A stretch of DNA of 64,000 nucleotides from Aestuariivita boseongensis (GTDB lineage: Bacteria > Pseudomonadota > Alphaproteobacteria > Rhodobacterales > Rhodobacteraceae), in contig NZ_JXYH01000010.1 in assembly GCF_001262635.1 (NCBI RefSeq), positions 29,047 to 93,046 on the forward strand, in the 5' to 3' direction. Shown here piece by piece: positions 1 through 7,089 of the stretch; positions within the stretch are counted from its first letter, which is position 1; each line of letters begins with the position of its first letter. Below the pieces are notes generated by a model that worked only from the letters and a program-made list of their open reading frames with translations, ran no database searches and was not told the origin of the DNA. Position numbers and translations under genes: made by a program.

Positions 1-631
1 CCGCGCGCATGGTAACTTCCTTGATCGCGCCACCCATTCGCTGATCAAGCATCTGGAAACCCATGGGGAAGAACCCACCTGGTCCTATGACCCGACCGGT
101 CTGCGGATGCTGTTGCGCTCGGCCTATACCGTGTTCGGCAACCAGACGCGCAGCGCGGCCCAGCGTCAGTACGACGCGACCGCGACCGAGATCGCCCAGC
201 TTTACGGCACATCTTTCGGCGGCGTGATCAACGGGTTCGGCATCGAAGCCCCTACCGCCCCCGAAGTGAACCCACCCGTCGGCCTGGGCCAGACCATCGC
301 GCTGGATTTCAAGGATGGCTGGTGGTCCAGCTGGTGGAGACGCACACGCGGCTACAAGGCCTTCGCCGAAAGCTTCCGCGCCATGATCAAGGGCGAGACC
401 GACACCATTCTGGCCGAGCTGAAATATGATCAGGCCGAGGTTCTGCAGCAGGCCGTCATCGCCACGTTGACGCAATTCATCGACGAACAGCGCGCGCTGA
501 TGCTGGAACTGGCCGACAAGGCCCAGCACGGCACCGACGCCTTCGACGCGGCCCTGTCGGCAGATGACCTCGCCCATCGCCGCGCCGCGCTGGAGGACAC
601 CATGCGCACGCTGTCGACCTGTGCGGCCTGA
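1..631 (+). CDS. Dynamin-like GTPase, C-terminal part (5' end outside window)
   Basis: The reading frame is open from base 2 to the stop at 629-631, so the gene enters from the left and only about the last 209 residues are seen. The visible part is mostly helical, rich in Ala, Leu and Glu, with a tryptophan and arginine-rich patch (WWSSWWRRTRG, about bases 322-354) that could contact membrane. No GTPase motif is in view. The assignment to a dynamin-like protein is inferred from the next gene, which starts 15 bases downstream and carries a clear dynamin-type P-loop; bacterial dynamin-like proteins are often encoded in adjacent pairs. It could instead be an unrelated helical protein. Confidence 0.6.
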   Translation, partial: RAHGNFLDRATHSLIKHLETHGEEPTWSYDPTGLRMLLRSAYTVFGNQTRSAAQRQYDATATEIAQLYGTSFGGVINGFGIEAPTAPEVNPPVGLGQTIALDFKDGWWSSWWRRTRGYKAFAESFRAMIKGETDTILAELKYDQAEVLQQAVIATLTQFIDEQRALMLELADKAQHGTDAFDAALSADDLAHRRAALEDTMRTLSTCAA

Positions 632-646
632 GGATAAGGCAAAGAC

Positions 647-1522
647 ATGACCGATATGACCGACGACATGCCAAAGCACGAAGACGAAGACGAAAACCGC
701 CTGCCCCGGGTGGCGCTGATGGGCGAGTTCAGCGCGGGCAAAAGCACGCTGACGAACCTTCTGCTGGCTGCCGATCCCCTGCCCGTCAAGATCACCGCGA
801 CCCGCCTGCCGCCGGTTTGGATCACCCTTGGTGAAGGTGCCGGCCTGCGCGAAGACAAGGAAGGTCAGGTCCACCCGCTGGGCCCCGATGGCCTGAACGG
901 GGTCGAGATGGAAGACACCCGTCTGATCCAGCTGCAGATGCAATCGGATATCCTGCATATCTGCGATCTGGTCGACATGCCCGGTATCTCGGACCCGAAC
1001 ATGGACAGTTCGGTCTGGTCGGGCGTGATCAACCAGGCCGATCTGGTGATCTGGTGCACCCACGCCACCCAGGCCTGGCGCCAGTCCGAGGCCGCCGCCT
1101 TTGACGGGTTGCCCGAACATCTGCAGAAGAACGCGATCCTGCTGATCACACGCTTTGACAAGCTGCACTCTGAACGCGACCGCAAGCGCGTGCTGGCCCG
1201 CGTCAAGGCCGAAACCAAGGGCCGGTTCCGTGCGATCTTCCCGGTGTCGCTGCTGGATGCGCTGGCCTCGGGCAAGGATCGCGCGAAATGGGATCGCAGC
1301 GGGGCCGAGCCGTTCCTCAAGGCGCTTCTGGAACTGCTGACCAACCCCGATGCCGTTCTGGCCCCCGACGAACCAGCCCAGGAAACGCCGGAACCGCCCA
1401 AAGCCGAAGTGCGCCCGATCACGCCCGTCCGACCCATGCGCGTGAAAGCGGCGGGGCAGACCACCCCGCGACCCGGCAGACCGCAACCCTCGGGACGGCA
1501 CGGTGCGGTGGGCCATGGATAA
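647..1522 (+). CDS. Dynamin-family GTPase, short
   Basis: A 291-residue GTPase. G1 is GEFSAGKST at residues 26-34, the form typical of bacterial dynamin-like proteins; G3 is DMPG at 110-113; the G4 position reads TRFD (168-171), with Arg where the usual N/TKxD has Lys. Residues beyond about 245 are a Pro- and Arg-rich, probably disordered tail. It has no long stalk or membrane paddle, so it is much shorter than full dynamins and may act with the protein encoded just upstream. The start follows an AAGG-containing site 15 bases after the preceding stop. A role in membrane remodelling or GTP-dependent signalling is inference. Confidence 0.75.
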   Translation: MTDMTDDMPKHEDEDENRLPRVALMGEFSAGKSTLTNLLLAADPLPVKITATRLPPVWITLGEGAGLREDKEGQVHPLGPDGLNGVEMEDTRLIQLQMQSDILHICDLVDMPGISDPNMDSSVWSGVINQADLVIWCTHATQAWRQSEAAAFDGLPEHLQKNAILLITRFDKLHSERDRKRVLARVKAETKGRFRAIFPVSLLDALASGKDRAKWDRSGAEPFLKALLELLTNPDAVLAPDEPAQETPEPPKAEVRPITPVRPMRVKAAGQTTPRPGRPQPSGRHGAVGHG

Positions 1523-1555
1523 ACCCGTCATGCGCAGATCAAGGCAGATACAAGC

Positions 1556-1933
1556 ATGAGCGTCATCGACGAACTGGACAAACTGCGCGCAACGCTTCCC
1601 GGATGCACCCTTGTCGCCTTTGGCGATCTGGGTGCTCGTATCGTTTTATGCGCCAGTGCGTCAGAGAAGCGCCCGCAAGAGGAACTGGACGCGCTTTGCA
1701 AGGCCGCGTCGCTGTCGCTGGATGGTCCTGCCTCTGGTCAGATCGCGCCTGCCTTAGGCGGCGGCAAGCTGGCGCAGGTCGTCGCCGTCGGCTCGGGCGA
1801 AATCAAGGTTTTCCTGCGCTCGCATCTGGATGATTGCGACGCGCTGTTCTGCACCTTCACCGACCAGACCGATATCCGCGAAATGGTTGCCGCGGGCCGG
1901 TCGACGCTGCACAGGATCTCGACACTGCAATGA
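1556..1933 (+). CDS. Small roadblock/LC7-like protein
   Basis: A 125-residue protein, third gene of the GTPase run, starting 33 bases after the GTPase stop and overlapping the next gene by four bases (ATGA). Its pattern (a short N-terminal helix, the strand CTLVAFGDLG, a central helix, two strands around residues 75-90 and a C-terminal helix ending in GRSTLHRI) resembles a roadblock/LC7 fold. In bacteria such proteins (for example MglB) regulate small GTPases, which would suit this context. The fold call rests on pattern only and is tentative; the gene itself is well supported by the tight spacing. Confidence 0.6.
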   Translation: MSVIDELDKLRATLPGCTLVAFGDLGARIVLCASASEKRPQEELDALCKAASLSLDGPASGQIAPALGGGKLAQVVAVGSGEIKVFLRSHLDDCDALFCTFTDQTDIREMVAAGRSTLHRISTLQ

Positions 1934-2748
1934 CATCGGTTCTTGCCACATATCCAACTGACGCGGCACAGAACTGCGATGCGCGCACACTTGCCCGCCT
2001 GCAAAGGCTGGGCCAGCGCGTGCGTCTGAACGGATTGGGGCACCGCAAATTGTCGGAAAGCGATACGCGCGCGCTGACCACGGCGCTTCTGCGCGACATC
2101 GACGAAACAATCCTTCCGCGTCATGTGCGGGTGACCACCAATGCCGGCCAGCGCTTTGCCCTGGATATCGCCGGGCGCCGGCTATTGCGGCTGGTCGTGC
2201 AGGGCAGTGGCGGATCGGTCGGTCAGCCCGATGACCCGATCGAGGCCGCCAAGATCCTGGCCGGAGAACTGAAACGCGCCCTTCTGCGCGCGACCGAAGT
2301 CACCCTTCAAAGCGCACGGATGGACAGCACCCAGGACCGCAGCGATGTGGGCTGTTCGGCCGCGGCGCTTGCGGCGGCGATGGGCCTGGATCTTGAGGCG
2401 CTGGCGGGCGAAAGCCTGTCCGACAAGGTCACACGCGCGCTGGCCCGGCATGCCAGTGCCACGCTGGTTCTGGATGGCCACGGGCACGAAGCCCAGGCCC
2501 TGGGCGACGGGGGGCTGACCGACCGCCTGCGCGACGTGGCTGAAGATCACCTGCCGGATATCATACAGGCCATGCAGCAGACGCTGGGCCGCAGCCAGAA
2601 AAGCGGCTGTATGAGCTTTGGAGCCGACGGCGAAACAGGTGCGCATCTGCTATGCGCCTTTTGTGACCGGAACCGCTTTCTGGCTTATGTCGACGCCCGC
2701 CGCATCAACGCCCTGCTCCCGGTCATCCAGGACATCTTCGCGCAGTAA
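1930..2748 (+). CDS. Conserved-looking hypothetical protein of dynamin operon
   Basis: A 272-residue protein not recognised. The ATG at 1930 overlaps the preceding stop (ATGA), so translational coupling is likely; the frame stays open further upstream, but an earlier start would run deep into the previous gene. Visible features are an Arg-rich N-terminal helical part (LARLQRLGQRVRLNG), a segment ending RRLLRLVVQG near residue 75 and a C-terminal strand-helix part with several cysteines (CMSFG, LLCAFCDRN). No signal peptide or membrane segment is seen. It is the last gene of the GTPase operon and is followed by a strong terminator. Confidence 0.7.
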   Translation: MTSVLATYPTDAAQNCDARTLARLQRLGQRVRLNGLGHRKLSESDTRALTTALLRDIDETILPRHVRVTTNAGQRFALDIAGRRLLRLVVQGSGGSVGQPDDPIEAAKILAGELKRALLRATEVTLQSARMDSTQDRSDVGCSAAALAAAMGLDLEALAGESLSDKVTRALARHASATLVLDGHGHEAQALGDGGLTDRLRDVAEDHLPDIIQAMQQTLGRSQKSGCMSFGADGETGAHLLCAFCDRNRFLAYVDARRINALLPVIQDIFAQ

Positions 2749-2792
2749 CGCCGCGCCCGCGCGCGACGCATATTCTCATCAGCACTGCCCAT

Positions 2793-2833
2793 AAACGAAA
2801 ACGTCCCGGCGCAAAGGCCGGGACGTGTCGTTT
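2793..2833. terminator. Bidirectional terminator hairpin
   Basis: A ten-base stem ACGTCCCGGC (2801-2810) and GCCGGGACGT (2817-2826) with a 6-base loop is extended outward by AAACGA (2793-2798) and TCGTTT (2828-2833). It lies between convergent genes ending at 2748 and 2863, so it can stop transcription from both sides. Confidence 0.8.
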
Positions 2834-2862
2834 AACAGGTCGGTCAAGAAAACGCGCGCGCG

Positions 2863-3957
2863 TCACGTCCCGTTGCTGCGCAGCCGTGGTTCGTCGCGCA
2901 AAAGATCGTCCAGCACCGTTTCATAGGCGCGGCGCTCCAGATGTGCGTGGGCCGTGCTGCGCGACCGATGCATCACCACATGCGACGGGAGGCTCATCAC
3001 GTCGGTCTCGCTCACCACGCGGTTTTCCACGTTGTCGACCGCCTTGTTCAGCGCATAAAGCGATCCGTATTTCGTGATCGCCCGCATCGACGCGGCCTCG
3101 CCAACGATCAGCTTCACGTCTTGCCGTTCGGCATGGCGGGACATGATCGTTGCGGCGATCTGGTTCAGATGCAGCTCAGCGCCGGGATGCAGCGGTCCGT
3201 TGCGACGGTGGCTGATCGACAGGAACACCCCGTTCCCGCGGTAACACACCATATATCCGTCCTTGCGCACCAGCCGCGAAATGGCCGCTGCCACATCATG
3301 CAACACCGCGCGGAACGCCGATGACGACAGCTTTGCATAAAGCGCTTCGGCATTGGCGATCTTCACCGCCGTCGCGAAAGAGTTGAACAGCTTGCCTTGT
3401 GACAGCTGGATCACGTAATTCTCGAACTCCGCATAGCCCAGCACGTTGTCCACATCGTCAATGGCAATCGGGTCTTCCAGGTTGAAGTGCAGGTTCGTCT
3501 CAAGCTCGTCCTTCAGGGCCTTCGCCACCTCGATCGAGGATTTTGCGCGGCCCTGTTCCTCGATCAGCATTGAGGCCGTGCCCAGACGTGAGCGCAGCTC
3601 AAGCAGGTCGAAGGGTTTGGTCAGGTAATCCGTCGCCCCGGCCGCGAAAGCGCGGTCGATGTAATCGCGATCCGACATGGCGGTCAGCATGATGATCGGG
3701 GTCTTGCGGTATTCCGTGATTTTGCGCAGCTCGGCACAGAAGGTGATGCCGTTCACATCCGGCATCTGAATATCCAAAAGCAGGCAGTCAAACGGCTTTT
3801 CCTGCCGCTCCAGCGTCTGAATCGCGTCGTCCACAGACGAAGCCGTGGTCACATCATACGTGCCCAATGCGTTCAGCGCCGTTTTCAGAAGTTCCAGGAT
3901 GCTGGGTTCGTCATCAACGGCAAGCACCCGTGTCTTCTTTTTCACATGGTTGGCCAT
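2863..3957 (-). CDS. Response regulator with degenerate GGDEF-like output domain
   Basis: 364 residues from the ATG at 3957; the frame continues upstream to 4176, but that stretch runs into the opposing intergenic/LysR end and is basic and unstructured. The receiver domain (about 9-130) has the acidic pair D15/D16, phosphoacceptor D62, T92 and K114. The C-terminal part (about 165-345) has the outline of a GGDEF domain, but the signature position reads YRGNGVF (238-244), so catalytic and GTP-binding residues are absent. It would therefore not make cyclic di-GMP; it may bind a ligand or partner. No histidine kinase is adjacent, making it an orphan regulator. Confidence 0.8.
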   Translation of the reverse strand: MANHVKKKTRVLAVDDEPSILELLKTALNALGTYDVTTASSVDDAIQTLERQEKPFDCLLLDIQMPDVNGITFCAELRKITEYRKTPIIMLTAMSDRDYIDRAFAAGATDYLTKPFDLLELRSRLGTASMLIEEQGRAKSSIEVAKALKDELETNLHFNLEDPIAIDDVDNVLGYAEFENYVIQLSQGKLFNSFATAVKIANAEALYAKLSSSAFRAVLHDVAAAISRLVRKDGYMVCYRGNGVFLSISHRRNGPLHPGAELHLNQIAATIMSRHAERQDVKLIVGEAASMRAITKYGSLYALNKAVDNVENRVVSETDVMSLPSHVVMHRSRSTAHAHLERRAYETVLDDLLRDEPRLRSNGT

Positions 3958-4102
3958 TTTTTTTGGCACCTGTTTTCCTACTCTCACAGAGTATGAATAT
4001 TGAACTAAATTCTGACTAAAATGCGGGACAATCATGTCAGCGCGGTGGAAAAACGCATTTATCCACGCCCAATTTCTGACATGTTCTGCCCGAAAATCCG
4101 TG

Positions 4103-5014
4103 CTACAGCGCCAGATCCTCAACCGCGGCGCGGATCGCCTGACGGAAATGCCGCACCGGCATTTTGAGGTCTTCATCGGCCCGGGTCATTATGCCCACGG
4201 GCCCGGCGGTCAGGCTGGTATCAAAGGGGAGTTTGCGCAGGATTTTCGTCTGCAGATCCGCCGCGACCACCCCTTCCGAGATCACCCAGATCACATCGTT
4301 CGACCGCGCCAGTTCCCGTCCGAAAGCGCCGGACACCGTTTCGATCCGGTTGGGCACGCGGGCAATGCCGCCCGCCATCAAAAGCCTGTCCACAAGCGGC
4401 CGGATCGCCGATCCTTCCGCAGGATAGACCACCGGCCAATGCACGATATCACCAAGCCGCGCGCCCTCTCCCAGCGGGTGATCAGGGTGCACGACGAAGG
4501 CCACCTTTTCGCTGTAAAGCTGCACGAAGGACACGCCCTTCATCGACGGCGGCGGGCCCATTCGACCCACCACCAGATCCAGCGATCCCTGCCGCAGCCG
4601 GTCCATCAGAAACCCGTGCGGGCCTTCTTCGAAATTCAGCGTCGCATCCGGCAGCAGGGCACCGAATTTCTGGCTGGCCAGCGGCAACACCCGCGCCGCA
4701 ACCGACGGCAGCGCCCCTATGGCGATCTGCGCAGGTCCGCCATCGCGCATCCGCGTCAGCCCGGTCAGACCCTGCTCAAGCGCGCCCAGCGCCGTGGTGG
4801 CCGATTGCAGAAACACCTCGCCCGCCTGTGTCATCCGCACCCCGCCCCGGTCACGCTGCATCAGCGGCATCTCGACCACCTCCTCCAGCTCTTTCAGTGT
4901 CTTGGATATGGCGGGCTGTGTCAGGTTCAGAATCTCGGAGGCGCGCTTCAGCGATTTCTGCCGCGCGATCTCGACGAAGGCCTGCAGATGTCTGATCTTG
5001 ATCCGGCGATCCAT
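4103..5014 (-). CDS. pcaQ: LysR-family regulator, PcaQ-like
   Basis: 303 residues from MDRRIKIRHLQ; an ATG 13 codons upstream is possible but the family starts here. The N-terminal winged helix-turn-helix spans about residues 5-65 (AISKTLKELEE as recognition helix) and is followed by a periplasmic-binding-type effector domain. The start DRRIKIRHLQAF is characteristic of PcaQ, the activator of protocatechuate genes in alphaproteobacteria. It is divergent from pobA, whose product makes protocatechuate, with a 109-base shared control region (5015-5123). Whether its targets here are pobA, pca genes elsewhere, or both is inference. Confidence 0.8.
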   Translation of the reverse strand: MDRRIKIRHLQAFVEIARQKSLKRASEILNLTQPAISKTLKELEEVVEMPLMQRDRGGVRMTQAGEVFLQSATTALGALEQGLTGLTRMRDGGPAQIAIGALPSVAARVLPLASQKFGALLPDATLNFEEGPHGFLMDRLRQGSLDLVVGRMGPPPSMKGVSFVQLYSEKVAFVVHPDHPLGEGARLGDIVHWPVVYPAEGSAIRPLVDRLLMAGGIARVPNRIETVSGAFGRELARSNDVIWVISEGVVAADLQTKILRKLPFDTSLTAGPVGIMTRADEDLKMPVRHFRQAIRAAVEDLAL

Positions 5015-5123
5015 TTGGCCCTCATACTTTCCTGTATCGACAGCTAACCGCATTCAATTTTCATTTTCCATACCGTTTTTCATCAGCAATAGTGCGGAAC
5101 TGTCGCAAGAGAAGGAGGACAGG

Positions 5124-6293
5124 ATGCGCACGCAAGTCGCCATCATTGGTGGGGGGCCATCGGGCCTGCTTCTGGGCCAGCTTCTGCACCGCAAGGGCAT
5201 CGACACGGTTATCCTTGAACGCAAAACCAAGGACTATGTTCTGGGCCGCATCCGTGCAGGGATCCTTGAAACCGGCATGGTGCAACTGATGCGCGAAGCG
5301 GGCGTGGGCGAACGGATGGACAAGGAATGCTTTATCCACGATGGCACGCTGATTTCCTATGGCGATGATCTTTTTGGCATCAATTTCAAGGAACACACCG
5401 ACACCTCGGTCGTGGTCTATGGCCAGACCGAAGTGACCCGCGATCTTTATGCCGCACGCGAAGCGGCGGGCGCACCCATCATCTATAACACCGAAGGCGT
5501 TACCATCCGCGATGCCGATGGCGACGCGCCATATGTCACCTACACCGTCGACGGCACCGAACACCGGATCGACTGCGACTTCATCGCAGGCTGCGACGGC
5601 TTCCATGGCGTCAGCCGCCAGACCATCCCCCTGTCGGTGCGGCGCGAATATGAAAAGGTCTATCCCTTCGGCTGGCTGGGCATCCTGTCCGAGACACCCC
5701 CCGTGAACGACGAACTGATTTATGCCAGTTCCGACCGCGGTTTTGCGCTTTGTTCAATGCGCAACGCGAACCTCAGCCGCTATTACATCCAGTGTTCGCT
5801 GTCAGACAGCCCCGACGACTGGACCGATGACGCCTTTTGGACTGAACTGAAACGCCGCATCCCAGCCTCGCAGGCCGAGGCGCTCATTACCGGCCCCTCC
5901 ATCGAAAAATCCATTGCGCCCCTGCGCAGTTTCGTCACCGAACCCATGCGCTGGGGTCGGCTGTTCCTGTGCGGAGACGCCGCCCATATCGTGCCGCCCA
6001 CCGGCGCGAAGGGTCTGAACACGGCAGCCTCGGACGTGCATTATCTTTATCACGGGCTGGTGCAGCACTATCAGGACAACGACGATGACGGGATCGAGCG
6101 GTATTCCGAACGGGCACTGGCGCGGGTCTGGAAGGCCGAACGGTTCAGCTGGTGGTTCACCAATCTGATGCACCGCTACCCGGACCAGTCCGAATTCGAT
6201 CTGAAAATGCAGCAGGCCGAGATTTCCTTTCTGCGCGACAATCGCGACGCTCAGGCGGTCATGGCGCAAAACTATGTTGGCCTGCCATATTGA
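5124..6293 (+). CDS. pobA: 4-hydroxybenzoate 3-monooxygenase
   Basis: A 389-residue class A flavoprotein hydroxylase that converts 4-hydroxybenzoate, NADPH and O2 to protocatechuate. The FAD-binding GGGPSG is at residues 9-14, the DG motif is in AGCDGFHGVSR, and the second FAD motif GDAAHIVPPTGAKGLN lies near residue 285. Length matches the family (about 390). The start is fixed by GAAGGAGG at 5111-5118; upstream ORF extension overlaps the regulator and is a shadow. It feeds the beta-ketoadipate pathway, whose genes are not in this window. Confidence 0.95.
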   Translation: MRTQVAIIGGGPSGLLLGQLLHRKGIDTVILERKTKDYVLGRIRAGILETGMVQLMREAGVGERMDKECFIHDGTLISYGDDLFGINFKEHTDTSVVVYGQTEVTRDLYAAREAAGAPIIYNTEGVTIRDADGDAPYVTYTVDGTEHRIDCDFIAGCDGFHGVSRQTIPLSVRREYEKVYPFGWLGILSETPPVNDELIYASSDRGFALCSMRNANLSRYYIQCSLSDSPDDWTDDAFWTELKRRIPASQAEALITGPSIEKSIAPLRSFVTEPMRWGRLFLCGDAAHIVPPTGAKGLNTAASDVHYLYHGLVQHYQDNDDDGIERYSERALARVWKAERFSWWFTNLMHRYPDQSEFDLKMQQAEISFLRDNRDAQAVMAQNYVGLPY

Positions 6294-6323
6294 AAGCGCG
6301 TTGAGGCCGATCGAGCACCGAAA

Positions 6324-6443
6324 GGGCTTGGCCACGGAAGGCTGCAAGGGATTCCCCGCGCCCGTTGCATCAAACGCCTGCGGGAAGTTCACCGGGCCAA
6401 GCCCGTTCGAACGGGCTTGATCAAGCGGCTTCGAAGCCGCTTG
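6324..6443. repeat. Cluster of perfect palindromes between convergent genes
   Basis: Two perfect palindromes sit in tandem: 6399-6418 (arms AAGCCCGTTC / GAACGGGCTT) and 6422-6443 (arms CAAGCGGCTTC / GAAGCCGCTTG). In addition GGGCTTGGCC at 6324-6333 is complementary to GGCCAAGCCC at 6395-6404, so alternative folds exist. They fill most of the 208-base gap between pobA and the Lrp-type gene and may act as a two-way terminator. The look is that of a small palindromic repeat element; copies elsewhere cannot be checked here. Confidence 0.7.
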
Positions 6444-6501
6444 GCCCCACCCGACCGATGCACAGAATCGGTGCGCGGGTTGTGCACAGCGGTTTTGGCC
6501 G

Positions 6502-6975
6502 TCAGAACCCCAGATCCTTGACCGCCTCCATCGACACATGGGTCGAACTGCTGCCCACGAACGGCAGCGCCGAAATCTTCTCTCCCAACACTTGCCTGTA
6601 AGCCTTGATATCCGTCGTGCGCACCTTCAGCAGGTAATCGAACGCCCCGGCGATCATGTGGCATTCCTCGATCTCCGGCACCTGCTGCACTGCCCGGTTG
6701 AAGGCCTGCAAAGCCACCTCTGTCGTATCGGTCAGTTCTACTTCCACAAAGGCCACGTGATCCTGCCCCAGCTTCGCCGGGTTCAGCACCGCTCGAAAGC
6801 CGGTTATATACCCTTCCGCCTGCAACCTGCGCACCCGCGCCTGCGTCGGTGTCTTTGACAAGCCGATCATCCGCGCAAGGTCGGTGATGGGCATCCGCCC
6901 ATCCCGACTGAGGCTTTCCAGGATGGCGATATCAAAATAGTCAAGTTGGCTGATTTCTGAGGATTTAAGTTTCAT
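6502..6975 (-). CDS. putR: Lrp/AsnC-family regulator of proline use
   Basis: 157 residues from MKLKSSEISQLD; in-frame starts further upstream (to 7038) would add a cysteine-rich stretch unlike the family. The N-terminal helix-turn-helix (about 10-65, SKTPTQARVRRL as recognition region) is followed by an RAM/ACT-like ligand domain. It is divergent from putA, the arrangement described for putR/putA in Rhodobacter, where PutR activates putA in response to proline. This fits a PutA that lacks its own DNA-binding domain. Confidence 0.88.
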   Translation of the reverse strand: MKLKSSEISQLDYFDIAILESLSRDGRMPITDLARMIGLSKTPTQARVRRLQAEGYITGFRAVLNPAKLGQDHVAFVEVELTDTTEVALQAFNRAVQQVPEIEECHMIAGAFDYLLKVRTTDIKAYRQVLGEKISALPFVGSSSTHVSMEAVKDLGF

Positions 6976-7089
6976 ATAACGTTCAAGATGATCCAAAATA
7001 GGGAAATTTACCTGAAATCTAGAGCAACATGGACACATTGCCTAGAAGGAATCTGTTAGGCTCACCTGGTATCATCACAGGTGCGCCCC

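Noticed and set aside
1834..1929. Upstream extension of the fourth dynamin-operon gene
   Set aside because: It would overlap the preceding gene by 100 bases; ATGA coupling at 1930 is the better start.
4719..5123. Upstream extension of pobA into the regulator gene
   Set aside because: The ribosome site at 5111-5118 and the flavoprotein N-terminus fix the start at 5124.
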